Below the pieces are notes generated by a model. That model had not been told where the DNA came from. It made no database searches and saw only the letters and a list, made by a program, of their open reading frames with translations. A stretch of 64,000 nucleotides of DNA, from NCBI RefSeq assembly GCF_014385195.1, contig NZ_JACRTG010000030.1, positions 119,642 to 183,641 on the forward strand, given 5' to 3'. This document shows, piece by piece, positions 17,813 to 27,054 of the stretch. Origin of the DNA: Paratissierella segnis (GTDB taxonomy: Bacteria; Bacillota; Clostridia; Tissierellales; Tissierellaceae). Position 1 is the stretch's first letter. Each line of letters opens with the position of its first letter. A program made the position numbers and the translations under genes.

Positions 17813-20545
17813 CTTATTCGCTCCGCAGCATTTTTTATACTTCTTTCCGCTTCCACAGGGACACGGATCGTTTCTTCCTATTTTTTTACCTTTTCTGACT
17901 GTAGTTTTGTTTGTTTCTTCCTTGTTATTTTCTATAGGCTGTGCTACTCTTTTTCTCTTGATTTTGTCCGGAGTTTCAACATGATATAAAAATCCGACAG
18001 TTTCTTCCCAGATGTTTTGTGTCATCTCTTCAAACATATCAAATCCTTCAATCTGATATGCACGCACCGGATCTTCCTGCCCATATGCGCGCAGCCCGAT
18101 TCCTTGCCTCAATTGGTCCATTGCATCTATGTGATCCATCCATTTGCTGTCTACAACCTGTAATAGTACTACCCTTTCAATTTCTCTAAATTTATCTTCA
18201 CCAAATTCAGCTTCTTTTCGTTTATATCGTTCCTCACATGCTTTTAAAATTATATCAATGAGGCTTTCCTTTGTTAAGGATTCCCTATCATCAAATTTTA
18301 ATACGCCCTTACTTAAACCGAATTGCTTAACTATATAAGCTTCTAGCTCTTCTAAATCCCAATCTTCAATAAGTTTGGATTGTCTGGTATAGATTTCAAC
18401 ATTTTGTTCTACCAGAGCCTTTACCATGCCGCCTATATGATCTCGTAAATTCTCCCCTTCTAATACTTTCCTTCTTTCACCATATATTACTTCTCTTTGT
18501 TTGTTCATTACATCATCATATTTTAATACATGCTTTCTTATTGCAAAGTTATTCCCCTCAACTTTCTTCTGAGCATTTTCTATGGTCTTAGTTAAGAGAG
18601 AATGTTCTAACGGTTCATCCTCCGGGAAATTCATATTATCTATTAAATTTTGAAACTTCTCTCCTCCAAACAATCTCATCAAATCATCTTCAAGAGAGAT
18701 ATAAAACCTTGAACTGCCAGGGTCTCCCTGTCTGCCTGAACGCCCGCGCAATTGATTATCTATACGACGGGACTCATGCCTTTCAGTTCCTATGATATGA
18801 ACTCCGCCTGCTTCTATAACCTTCTTATTATTTTCATCAGTTTCCTTCTTAAATTTATCAATTAAATCATTATATATCTTTTTTGCTTCAAAAACCTCGG
18901 GATCATCTACTTCAAAGAAGCTATCAACTAAAGCCAATACCTCATCAGAAAAATTTTGTTTCTTCATTTCCTGTTTTGCCATAAATTCGGGATTCCCTCC
19001 CAATACTATATCTGTACCTCTACCAGCCATATTGGTAGCTATAGTGACAGAACCAAATCTACCGGCTTGTGCTACTATTTCTGCTTCCTTTTCGTGATAT
19101 TTTGCATTCAATACTTCATGAGATATTCCTTCCTTTTTAAGAAGTTTTGACAAAAATTCAGATTTCTCAATAGTAACAGTACCCACTAAAACAGGCTGCC
19201 CCTTTGCATGCCTTTCCTTAATATCATTGATTACTGCCCTAAATTTAGCTGCTTCATTTTTATATACGCTATCAGGTAAGTCCTGTCTTATAACCGGCTT
19301 ATTGGTTGGAATTTCAACTACATCCATATTATAGATTTCTCTAAATTCTGATTCCTCTGTCTTTGCTGTACCGGTCATACCGGCAAGTTTTTCATACATT
19401 CTAAAATAATTCTGGAATGTAATAGTAGCTAAAGTCTTTGACTCAGATCTTACATTTAAATTTTCCTTTGCTTCAATTGCTTGATGCAATCCGTCACTGT
19501 ATCGCCTTCCATACATAAGCCTTCCGGTAAACTCATCTACAATTATTACTTCTCCGTCTTTTACTACATAATCAATATCCCTTTTCATTATACTTCTTGC
19601 CTTTAAGGCAATATTAATATGATGTGCGATTTCCATATTGGAAATATCCGCTAAGTTCTCTATCCCAAAAAAACTTTCGGCCTTAGCTGTCCCCTTTTCA
19701 GTAATGGATACTGTCTTTGCTTTTTCATCTATGAGATAGTCAACTGTTTCCTCTTTGATTTCTCTATCAAATGGATCAAGTTTTTCTTCATTTGGGTCAA
19801 CTACCCTTGCGGTTAATGTTCTTGCAAAATTGTCTGCCATTTCATACAATTTTGTGGACTTATCTCCCTGTCCGGAGATTATAAGCGGAGTTCTTGCTTC
19901 GTCTATTAAAATACTATCCACCTCGTCAACTATGGCATAATACAAAGGTCTCTGTACCATTTCTTCTTTATATATGACCATATTGTCTCTAAGATAATCA
20001 AATCCAAATTCATTGTTAGTGCCATAAGTGATATCGCAAAGGTATGCTTCTTTTCTCTCTTTATTTGATATACCGTGGATTATGCAGCCTACTGTAAGCC
20101 CCAGGTATTCATATATTTTACCCATCCATTCCTTATCTCTTTTTGCCAAATAGTCATTGACAGTAACTATATGGACACCTCTTCCGGTTAAAGCATTTAA
20201 ATAAGCGGATAGCGTCGCCACCAAGGTCTTTCCTTCACCAGTTTTCATTTCTGATATTCTGCCATGATGGAGAATTATCCCACCCTCTAATTGAACTTTA
20301 AAGTGTTTCATCCCTAAAACTCTAAAGGAAGCTTCCCTCACTACTGCAAATGCTTCGGGCAATATATCATCTAATGTTTCTCCATTATTTAATCTATTTT
20401 TAAATTCTAATGTCTTTCCCTTTAACTCATCATCAGATAAATTTTGCATTTCATTATCTAAAGCCAATATTTTGTCTACTGTTTGAGCATTCTTCTTTAA
20501 TTCTCTATCACTATATGAACCAAAGATCTTGTCAATAAAGCCCAT
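17810..20545 (-). CDS. secA: Preprotein translocase ATPase SecA
   Basis: Motor ATPase of the Sec pathway that pushes unfolded preproteins through SecYEG. It has Walker A MKTGEGKTLVAT near 100, DEVDSILIDEARTPL, the PPXD region, the helicase motifs TNMAGRGTDIVLGG and RGRSGRQGDPGSSRF, and a C-terminal zinc-binding SEC-C tail (NDPCPCGSGKKYKKCC). The frame is open further upstream, but the ATG at 20545 follows a GAAAGGATGA site and gives the canonical MGFIDKIFGS start, so 911 residues are expected. It lies between hpf and prfB, a common order in Bacillota. Confidence 0.97.
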   Translation of the reverse strand: MGFIDKIFGSYSDRELKKNAQTVDKILALDNEMQNLSDDELKGKTLEFKNRLNNGETLDDILPEAFAVVREASFRVLGMKHFKVQLEGGIILHHGRISEMKTGEGKTLVATLSAYLNALTGRGVHIVTVNDYLAKRDKEWMGKIYEYLGLTVGCIIHGISNKERKEAYLCDITYGTNNEFGFDYLRDNMVIYKEEMVQRPLYYAIVDEVDSILIDEARTPLIISGQGDKSTKLYEMADNFARTLTARVVDPNEEKLDPFDREIKEETVDYLIDEKAKTVSITEKGTAKAESFFGIENLADISNMEIAHHINIALKARSIMKRDIDYVVKDGEVIIVDEFTGRLMYGRRYSDGLHQAIEAKENLNVRSESKTLATITFQNYFRMYEKLAGMTGTAKTEESEFREIYNMDVVEIPTNKPVIRQDLPDSVYKNEAAKFRAVINDIKERHAKGQPVLVGTVTIEKSEFLSKLLKKEGISHEVLNAKYHEKEAEIVAQAGRFGSVTIATNMAGRGTDIVLGGNPEFMAKQEMKKQNFSDEVLALVDSFFEVDDPEVFEAKKIYNDLIDKFKKETDENNKKVIEAGGVHIIGTERHESRRIDNQLRGRSGRQGDPGSSRFYISLEDDLMRLFGGEKFQNLIDNMNFPEDEPLEHSLLTKTIENAQKKVEGNNFAIRKHVLKYDDVMNKQREVIYGERRKVLEGENLRDHIGGMVKALVEQNVEIYTRQSKLIEDWDLEELEAYIVKQFGLSKGVLKFDDRESLTKESLIDIILKACEERYKRKEAEFGEDKFREIERVVLLQVVDSKWMDHIDAMDQLRQGIGLRAYGQEDPVRAYQIEGFDMFEEMTQNIWEETVGFLYHVETPDKIKRKRVAQPIENNKEETNKTTVRKGKKIGRNDPCPCGSGKKYKKCCGANK

Positions 20546-20655
20546 AGTAATCATCCTTTCAATTTTACCTAATCTCAATTATAACATTTATTTCAATCTT
20601 TGTGAAATCATATTTCCGATATTTGTGTATCCAGGTGTTGGTATAGCACACAATG

Positions 20656-20687
20656 AAAAGGGCAGGTATTTTTTTACCTGCCCTTTT
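20656..20687 (-). terminator. Intrinsic terminator between hpf and secA
   Basis: Perfect 13-bp arms (20656-20668 and 20675-20687) around a six-base loop; the stem itself ends in TTTT. It should separate hpf from secA transcription. Confidence 0.85.
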
Positions 20688-20697
20688 TAAAATCAAC

Positions 20698-21234
20698 TTA
20701 ATATATTTCCGGTTCTATTAATCCGTAATTTCCATCCTTCCTTTTATATACTACTGAAATATCATCTGATTCAGCATCCATAAATATGAAAAAATTGTGT
20801 CTTAATAGCTCCATTTGCAGTATAGCTTCTTCTGTAGACATCGGTTTAAGTACAAATTTCTTTTTCCTTACCAAGCTCGGCTTTATCTCTTCATCTTCGT
20901 TTGCTAATGGTGCAACATTTTCAAATCTAATGGTTTCACTATTTTTATACCTTTTTTGCAGCTTTGTCTTATTTTTGCGGATTTGTCTCTCCAAGATGTC
21001 TACTGCCCTGTCAATTGAAGCATACATATCGTCACTTGACTCTTCAGCTCTAAGTATGGTTCCAGGTAGGTTTATGGTTACCTCAATGATTTTCCTATTC
21101 TTTTCTGTACTGAACGTAACATTGCCCTGAATGTCCTTTTGAAAATATTTATCTAATTTACCCAGCTTCTTTTCTGTTACACCCTTTAATGCCTCCGTTA
21201 CCTCCATATTTTTGCCAGTATAATTCATTATCAT
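20698..21234 (-). CDS. hpf: Long-form ribosome hibernation promoting factor
   Basis: Binds the 30S subunit in stationary phase and dimerises ribosomes to 100S. The N-terminal HPF/RaiA domain (to about residue 100) contains YTGKNMEVTEALKGVTEKKLGKL-type wording, and the C-terminal dimerisation domain shows KPMSTEEAILQMELLRHNFF and DGNYGLIEPE. Total length is about 178 residues, the long form. The frame extends to a GTG at 21243, but that codon lies inside the AAGGAG site; the ATG at 21234 has eight-base spacing and is preferred. Confidence 0.95.
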   Translation of the reverse strand: MIMNYTGKNMEVTEALKGVTEKKLGKLDKYFQKDIQGNVTFSTEKNRKIIEVTINLPGTILRAEESSDDMYASIDRAVDILERQIRKNKTKLQKRYKNSETIRFENVAPLANEDEEIKPSLVRKKKFVLKPMSTEEAILQMELLRHNFFIFMDAESDDISVVYKRKDGNYGLIEPEIY

Positions 21235-21363
21235 AAACCCCACTCCTTTCGTATAAGCAATATAGACTTATACTTTTGCTATTATATTACCCATTTTATT
21301 GGCAGTTATAAACATAAAAAATTATTTTTATTGTTATAATCCAATTATTACCTGTTAGTTTTG

Positions 21364-21446
21364 TGTGGATAATATAGTTCGCTCTTTGTGGATAATGTGG
21401 ATAACTCTGTGGAAAACTTGAATTTTCTGCATTTATTTGTGGATTA
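21364..21446. promoter_or_regulatory. DnaA-box cluster upstream of hpf
   Basis: All boxes read on the minus strand: TTATCCACA at 21364-21372, 21387-21395 and 21396-21404 (exact), TTTTCCACA at 21408-21416 and TAATCCACA at 21438-21446. Another exact box lies at 21944-21952 inside the next gene. The 426-base hpf/FUSC divergent gap contains nothing else I can name. The boxes sit 130-212 bases upstream of hpf, so DnaA could regulate hpf or the site could titrate DnaA. Confidence 0.7.
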
Positions 21447-21669
21447 AATTGTGTAATATCTTTAAAATAAGGTATAAAGGTTTCAATAACTTTATACAAA
21501 AGGCATGGTAATTCATCTCAAAGTTAACTTTATCTAATTTATAGAATACCATATTTAATGCTTAAATGATATAATAGTGTTAAATTTCCAATGTACATTA
21601 TTGTTTTTGACGCCTTAATCATATTTATACTAATTATAAGAGAAAATTTTAATAAAGAGAGGAAGCTTT

Positions 21670-22590
21670 ATGATTGATTTTAGAAAATTTAAAATTGGCA
21701 TGAGAACTATTAAAACAGGATTAGCTGTTTCCATAAGTATGTTTATTGCCACACTCTTGAATCTTAAAAGTCCAATTTTTGTTGGTATAGGTGCTATAAT
21801 GGCTATGCAATCCTCAGTATCAGAATCATTTAATGCCGGTGTAAACAGAATGCTTGGAACAATCGTTGGCGCATGTGTTGGTCTTATTTTTTCTTTCATC
21901 TTTCCACAGAACTTCATATTTCTCGGAATAGGTATTATCATAGTTATCCACATACATTATATTTTTGATTGGAAAAAATCTCTCACTTTGTCAGCAATAG
22001 TATTTCTGGCAATATTTCTAAATAGTGAAACTGCCAGAATAACCTATGCAATAAATAGAATTATAGATACATTCATTGGAGTTGCAGTGGCAGTTTTAAT
22101 TAATTACTTTGTATTTACTCCGAACAACAAAACAAATCTATTATTATCCTTAAAACAGGTATACAATAATACCAAATTGATGGTCTATGATTTTATTCGA
22201 GGCCGAGATGTTAGCCTGATAGATCTAAAATCTCAGATGGACTTAATACGTGATTCCAATTTAAAATTAAAAGAAGACATGGATTTAACTTCCCATAAAA
22301 CTGCAAATACAGAATTAATAAACATAATCTTATCCATAATGGACGACATTTACCTGGAGATTAAATATATTGCCAAACTTCAAAAAGAAAGTACTATCAG
22401 TAAAGAAAATTTGGCATTGCTACGTAAGCTTTCCATGCAAATTAAACAGGATGATTCAGATGAAATAAAGGATTTGGATATAGTATATAATTTTCATTTA
22501 AATAATATATTAAATAATTTAATAAAAAGTGAAGATCTATTAGAAAAAATAATGATCGACCTTGATGTAAGTCCTCAAAATCGATCATAA
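21670..22590 (+). CDS. FUSC/aromatic acid exporter-like membrane protein
   Basis: A 306-residue protein with an N-terminal block of about five hydrophobic segments (residues 12-155) and a soluble helical C-terminal half. The motifs LKSPIFVGIGAIMAMQSSV and NRMLGTIVGACVGLIFS are typical of the aromatic acid exporter/FUSC (DUF939, YqjA-like) group. A GAGAGGAAG site precedes the ATG. It is monocistronic and convergent with the mur operon, ending exactly next to the mupG stop. The transported compound is unknown. Confidence 0.8.
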   Translation: MIDFRKFKIGMRTIKTGLAVSISMFIATLLNLKSPIFVGIGAIMAMQSSVSESFNAGVNRMLGTIVGACVGLIFSFIFPQNFIFLGIGIIIVIHIHYIFDWKKSLTLSAIVFLAIFLNSETARITYAINRIIDTFIGVAVAVLINYFVFTPNNKTNLLLSLKQVYNNTKLMVYDFIRGRDVSLIDLKSQMDLIRDSNLKLKEDMDLTSHKTANTELINIILSIMDDIYLEIKYIAKLQKESTISKENLALLRKLSMQIKQDDSDEIKDLDIVYNFHLNNILNNLIKSEDLLEKIMIDLDVSPQNRS

Positions 22591-23643
22591 TTATAGAGTT
22601 ATAAATCTTATTTTTTCTTTATTTTTAGTACAATCCATAATATCTATATAATCATCAAGAACTCTCCCCATTACATTTACTCTATCATCTTTAGGTAAAG
22701 GTTTCCTTAGGATTTGTATCTCACCGGAATATCTGGCATAGCCTATATTGTCAATTGTTATGGAGCCTTTTTCTCTAATAATTGTATTGAAAGGCAATAT
22801 CTTTTCCCCATCACAAGAATACTCTCTTGATTCTTGAAGACGCATCAAAGAATTTGGGGAATCAGCTCTAATTGTAAATACTTGATTATATAGATATTGA
22901 TAATTTGGATGGAATTTTACGGGAACATTTATAATATTATCATCAAGATAATCTATTATTAAGCTACTTTGAACTTGAGATATCTTAACATCCCCTACAA
23001 ATACCTCATCAACATTATAGTTTTTTAGTAAGTCTAAAAAGGCTACATACGGTGGAATATTTCTATGTTTCTCTAAGGTAGGCAATCCTTCAAATATAGG
23101 TCCCCTCTTCATTTCATCTCCTGCAATAAATCCTAAAGTCTTGATCCCTATATCCTTCAATTTTTGGTTGATATTTTTAAACCCCTCCGGATCCAATCCT
23201 GTCTCAGGTCGAGGGTAAAAATTGTGAAGAGCAAATACCTCCATACCGCTATCTAATATCTTTTTTGCTAAAATATCGTCCTCAGTCGAGGGATTAAAGG
23301 AAATTGGGAATTCTTTAGATATAGATAATATCTCATCATCGCTAAATCCGTAATCCAAACGCAGTATATCCAAACTGAAATCCTTGGCAAATTCGATGAT
23401 AGATTTATACTCAAAAAAATCTAAAGTCTTTGTTGATACATCCCCAATAATCTTAAAATTTCTTTCTTTAAGCCAATAACAAAGCTCTTTTGCCCTTATG
23501 CAGTAATCATCTATACTATTATACTCTTCTTGCATATGGAAGGAAGTGAATACATAGTATCCACTTCCAGTAAATCTATCCAGCATTTCTTTTTGTTCAT
23601 CAAATGTAGAAATATATATGGATAATCCAAATTTGTTAAGCAT
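22591..23643 (-). CDS. mupG: 6-phospho-N-acetylmuramidase MupG
   Basis: A 350-residue DUF871-type protein: TIM-barrel N-terminal part and a cyclophilin-like C-terminal part (from about residue 235). It begins GLSIYISTF and has ALHNFYPRPETGL, the family hallmark. By homology with S. aureus MupG it cleaves MurNAc-6P-GlcNAc into MurNAc-6P and GlcNAc. It overlaps murP by eight bases and is the last gene of the operon. It implies that the imported substrate is the disaccharide rather than free MurNAc alone. Confidence 0.93.
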   Translation of the reverse strand: MLNKFGLSIYISTFDEQKEMLDRFTGSGYYVFTSFHMQEEYNSIDDYCIRAKELCYWLKERNFKIIGDVSTKTLDFFEYKSIIEFAKDFSLDILRLDYGFSDDEILSISKEFPISFNPSTEDDILAKKILDSGMEVFALHNFYPRPETGLDPEGFKNINQKLKDIGIKTLGFIAGDEMKRGPIFEGLPTLEKHRNIPPYVAFLDLLKNYNVDEVFVGDVKISQVQSSLIIDYLDDNIINVPVKFHPNYQYLYNQVFTIRADSPNSLMRLQESREYSCDGEKILPFNTIIREKGSITIDNIGYARYSGEIQILRKPLPKDDRVNVMGRVLDDYIDIMDCTKNKEKIRFITL

Positions 23644-25081
23644 TAGTAACGCTTACACCCCTTGTATCTACATCCGATGTCTTAATAAATAAATTAGTCA
23701 TAATAAACCCGCCAATGTAAGATATTAAAATCCCAATAAAATAATTTAACATGGAACTTGGCTGCATAAGCGGTATAGCTACTAACCCTGATGGGCCCCA
23801 TGCTGTCGCCATAACCTTGGTTGCCATTACATATGCGCCGCCGAATCCTGCTCCCAATCCAGCAGTAATGAAAGGCTTACCTAAAGGCAAAGTAACTCCA
23901 TATATCAATGGTTCTCCTATGCCCAAAATTCCTGCCGGCAATGCACCTGTAATTACTGACTGCATTCTTTTATTATCTACTTTTTTTGCTTTGAAGTAAA
24001 TAGCTATTGCAGCACCAACTTGACCTGCACCTGCCATTGCAAGTACCGGAAATAATGTTACTCCTCCCATGGATTCAAGTTGTATTGCATATATTGGTAT
24101 AAGTCCATGATGTAATCCCAACAATACCATTGGTAGGAAAAGTGCTGAAAGCACATATCCAGAAATTATACTTACTATCGTATTGTCCGAGTTGATGATT
24201 ACACTTAAAACCTTTATTAACAAGTCGGATACAAGTCCTGAAACCGGCATTATAATCAGAACCAAAGCCAATCCTGTAACTAACAGGCTTATAAGCGGTG
24301 TCAGTATCAAATCCAATACATCCGGCACTATCTTTCTTACCCTCTTCTCTATTTTGGATAGAAGCCATACGCCAAAGATAACGCCAATTATACCGCCTTT
24401 TCCTGTTGTAAGAATTGAATCTAATGGAACAGCTTCATTAAATAATCCAAATATAGTTGATATTCCATTGATTTGTGCGCCTATGGTCATGGCACCAATC
24501 ATTCCACCCAGCGCCTCAGTAGCACCAAATCTCTTTGCTGCGTTAACTCCAGTAAATATTGCAAAATAACCTAGGAAACTGGCTCCTATTAGCGCGAACA
24601 TCAATTGAATAAAATTCCATACATTTGAGGCAGGTAAATTCCCATTGCCTTGTAATGTGCTGATTAGTGATGCAAAACCATTAAAAATACCTGCTGCTAT
24701 AATTGCCGGGATTAAAGGTATAAATATTCCTGCTATTGTTTCCAAACCAGTCTTTATGGGTCCCTTCTTTTGTTGCGCTTTCATGCTTTTTTTGTTTTCC
24801 TGCCAATCTTCTTCCATAGCAGAATCCTGGGCAATACCATAATCTTCAACGAAGATATCGGCTATTTTCTTTGCTTTCCCGGGACCTACTACTACCTGCA
24901 ATGTATCAGAACCTGTTACTCCCAACACTCCTTCGATGTCCTTTAGTTCTTCCATTTTAACCTTTGAGACGTCTTTAAGCCTAATGCGAAGTCTTGTCAT
25001 ACAGTTGGTAGCGGCTATTACATTTTGTTTACCGCCAATTAATTCAATAATACTTTTTGCCAACTCTTTGTTAGTTGCCAT
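23636..25081 (-). CDS. murP: MurNAc-type PTS transporter subunit IIBC
   Basis: A 481-residue PTS permease. The N-terminal IIB domain has the phospho-cysteine in AATNCMTRLRIRLKD near residue 27; the IIC domain follows from about 110 with ten or so hydrophobic segments and the motif GIGEPLIYGVTLPLGKP near 390. No IIA domain is fused or adjacent, so a IIA-Glc-type protein elsewhere must phosphorylate it. Its place with murQ, murR and mupG defines the substrate as MurNAc or MurNAc-GlcNAc. Confidence 0.93.
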   Translation of the reverse strand: MATNKELAKSIIELIGGKQNVIAATNCMTRLRIRLKDVSKVKMEELKDIEGVLGVTGSDTLQVVVGPGKAKKIADIFVEDYGIAQDSAMEEDWQENKKSMKAQQKKGPIKTGLETIAGIFIPLIPAIIAAGIFNGFASLISTLQGNGNLPASNVWNFIQLMFALIGASFLGYFAIFTGVNAAKRFGATEALGGMIGAMTIGAQINGISTIFGLFNEAVPLDSILTTGKGGIIGVIFGVWLLSKIEKRVRKIVPDVLDLILTPLISLLVTGLALVLIIMPVSGLVSDLLIKVLSVIINSDNTIVSIISGYVLSALFLPMVLLGLHHGLIPIYAIQLESMGGVTLFPVLAMAGAGQVGAAIAIYFKAKKVDNKRMQSVITGALPAGILGIGEPLIYGVTLPLGKPFITAGLGAGFGGAYVMATKVMATAWGPSGLVAIPLMQPSSMLNYFIGILISYIGGFIMTNLFIKTSDVDTRGVSVTNA

Positions 25082-25126
25082 TCTTTACACCTCTTTCTTT
25101 TTATAAATTTTTTATAAATTTAACAA

Positions 25127-26020
25127 CTATATTAATGTTTTTCTAATGTGTCCATCTGCCAATTTTAATCTTTCTTTAGCTTCATCTGCATTGCAGTTTA
25201 GAAATATCATAGTTATTGCCAGTTTAACACTGCCACCAGCTTCTTCTAACATTCTTCTTGCTAACTCTCTGTCTACTTCAGTAGCCGCTATGATTATATT
25301 CTCTGCTCTTGTTTCCAGTTTTTTATTTGTTCTTTGAACATCTACCATAAGATTTTTGTAGGCTTTGCCTATGCCAACCATTGAAATAGTAGATATCATA
25401 TTTAAAACCATTTTCTGTGCTGTGCCGGCTTTTAACCTAGTTGAACCCGTCAATACTTCCGGACCTACTACTACCTCAATTGCTATATCAGCAACTTCTC
25501 CAACCTCTGAACCCTTATTGCAAGCTATGCTTACTGTTTTGCAGCCAATTTTTTTTGCATAATTTAGTCCCGCAATCACATATGGCGTTCTTCCACTTGC
25601 TGCAATTCCTACAACTACATCATTTGAATTTAAATTTATATCTTTTAAATCATCCACTCCCTTGGCGAGGCTATCTTCAGCACCTTCCACAGCTTTTATG
25701 AATGCCCCTTCACCACCTGCGATTAAGCCTACTACCATTTCCGGTGGCGTTCCAAATGTAGGAGGGCACTCGACTGCATCTAATACTCCCAATCTTCCAC
25801 TGGTTCCAGCACCCATATAAATTAGGCGTCCACCTTTTCTAAAAGCTTCTATTACAATTCCAACGGCTTTTTCAATTTGTGGGATTTCCTCTTTTATAGC
25901 TTGCGGGACTTTTGCATCTTCTTCATTCATGATTTGTAATGCATCATATATGGGCAAAATATCCAAATCATTAGTTTTACCATTAATCTGCTCTGTTGAC
26001 ATATCTTCTAAATTAATCAT
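25127..26020 (-). CDS. murQ: N-acetylmuramic acid 6-phosphate etherase MurQ
   Basis: Cleaves the lactyl ether of MurNAc-6P to give GlcNAc-6P and D-lactate. The SIS fold shows YMGAGTSGRLGVLDAVECPPTF-type wording near residue 70 and GIAASGRTPYV near 140, with the C-terminal KLAITMIFLNCNADEA stretch typical of MurQ. The 297-residue length is normal. Its ATG overlaps the murR end by eight bases and has a GGAAG ribosome site. Confidence 0.96.
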   Translation of the reverse strand: MINLEDMSTEQINGKTNDLDILPIYDALQIMNEEDAKVPQAIKEEIPQIEKAVGIVIEAFRKGGRLIYMGAGTSGRLGVLDAVECPPTFGTPPEMVVGLIAGGEGAFIKAVEGAEDSLAKGVDDLKDINLNSNDVVVGIAASGRTPYVIAGLNYAKKIGCKTVSIACNKGSEVGEVADIAIEVVVGPEVLTGSTRLKAGTAQKMVLNMISTISMVGIGKAYKNLMVDVQRTNKKLETRAENIIIAATEVDRELARRMLEEAGGSVKLAITMIFLNCNADEAKERLKLADGHIRKTLI

Positions 26021-26870
26021 TTTCTCTTCTTTCCTTTCTAATATGGGTTTTTGCTATTAATTCCAAAGAGTTTTCGTATTTATTACTAGCATATGCTGTA
26101 AATAAGATATCTATAATATTTAGTTGAGATATTCTTGAGGACATTGCACCACTTCGAAAGGTTGATTCATTAGCTGCCACAAAAATATTATAATCACACA
26201 AATCAACTACAGGTGATACTCCATATCTGGTTATGGATATTATTTTTACACCATTTTCTTTCATAGCTTTTGCACATTCTATCATCTCCAGCGTTTGTCC
26301 GGAGTAGGAAATTATGATTCCTAAATCTTTGGGTGACATATTCCTTGCAGTCAATAATTGTAAATGCCAATCATCAATTACTGTACAATATCGATTAAGG
26401 CGCATAAATTTTTGCTGAGCATCCTTTGCAACAATCAAAGATGAGCCTATACCAAATATGCAGATATTTTGACATTTGTTCAACAGCTCTACACATTTTT
26501 TAATTATGTCTATATCTATTATGTTTTTTGTATCTTCAAGAGAAATTATATTTTTATACGTTACATTATCGATTATGTTCTTTAAACTATCGGATGACTT
26601 TAAAACTTCCTTTGTTTCTTGCTCCTTATTGTGTTCTCTCATAGCTAACTCATAAATTAGTGCTTTAGTTAAATCTTTAAACCCCTTGAAGCCATTTTTC
26701 TTACACATTCTAATAATAGATGCTGGTGATGAAAATGTTTTCCCAGCAAGTTCATAAATAGTCATTTCAGGTATATCCTTGGGGTTATCAAGAATATATT
26801 TTACAATTTCCTTTTCGGTAGCAGTAGCTTGGTTGTAGTATTCCCTTAGCATTACTAAAACGCTTTTCAA
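26013..26870 (-). CDS. murR: MurR/RpiR-family transcriptional regulator
   Basis: A regulator with an N-terminal HTH_6 domain (ATEKEIVKYILDNP, then SSPASIIRMCKKNGFKGF) and a C-terminal sugar-phosphate isomerase (SIS) domain (FGIGSSLIVAKDAQQKFMRLN). It very likely senses MurNAc-6P and controls this operon. The frame opens with a TTG at 26879 that abuts the AGGAG site; the in-frame TTG at 26870 has nine-base spacing and is preferred (285 residues). It is the first gene of murR-murQ-murP-mupG. Confidence 0.92.
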   Translation of the reverse strand: MKSVLVMLREYYNQATATEKEIVKYILDNPKDIPEMTIYELAGKTFSSPASIIRMCKKNGFKGFKDLTKALIYELAMREHNKEQETKEVLKSSDSLKNIIDNVTYKNIISLEDTKNIIDIDIIKKCVELLNKCQNICIFGIGSSLIVAKDAQQKFMRLNRYCTVIDDWHLQLLTARNMSPKDLGIIISYSGQTLEMIECAKAMKENGVKIISITRYGVSPVVDLCDYNIFVAANESTFRSGAMSSRISQLNIIDILFTAYASNKYENSLELIAKTHIRKERREND

Positions 26871-26907
26871 TTTTCCCAACTCCTAACTATATTTTATCTT
26901 TATGAAC

Positions 26908-26944
26908 CATAGTGTCAATAATTCTGCATGATTATGAAACTATG
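26908..26944. promoter_or_regulatory. Probable MurR operator
   Basis: CATAGTGTCA at 26908-26917 and the inverted ATTATGAAACTATG at 26931-26944 form an imperfect dyad upstream of murR, and ATGAAACTTTG recurs at 26988. The position suits a self-regulating RpiR-type repressor. Inference from position and symmetry only. Confidence 0.45.
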
Positions 26945-27009
26945 TTTTATGTATTGGATTTAATTAATTATTTTATCAAAGATTAATGAAACTTTGTACT
27001 ATTATCCGT

Positions 27010-27050
27010 AAAAAATATCCGTAATCGATGTTTATCATCGATTACGGATA
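27010..27050 (-). terminator. Intrinsic terminator of pepF
   Basis: Perfect 15-bp arms at 27016-27030 and 27036-27050 with a five-base loop, followed on the minus strand by TTTTTT. It begins four bases after the pepF stop. Confidence 0.9.
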
Positions 27051-27054
27051 CGAT

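Noticed and set aside
17688..17989. Overlapping plus-strand open frames in all three frames (leucine/tyrosine-rich)
   Set aside because: They are translations of the simple repeats and of the secA antisense strand.
21296..21499. Minus-strand open frame of 67 codons across the hpf upstream gap
   Set aside because: It runs through the DnaA-box cluster, has no ribosome site, and its composition does not look like a protein.
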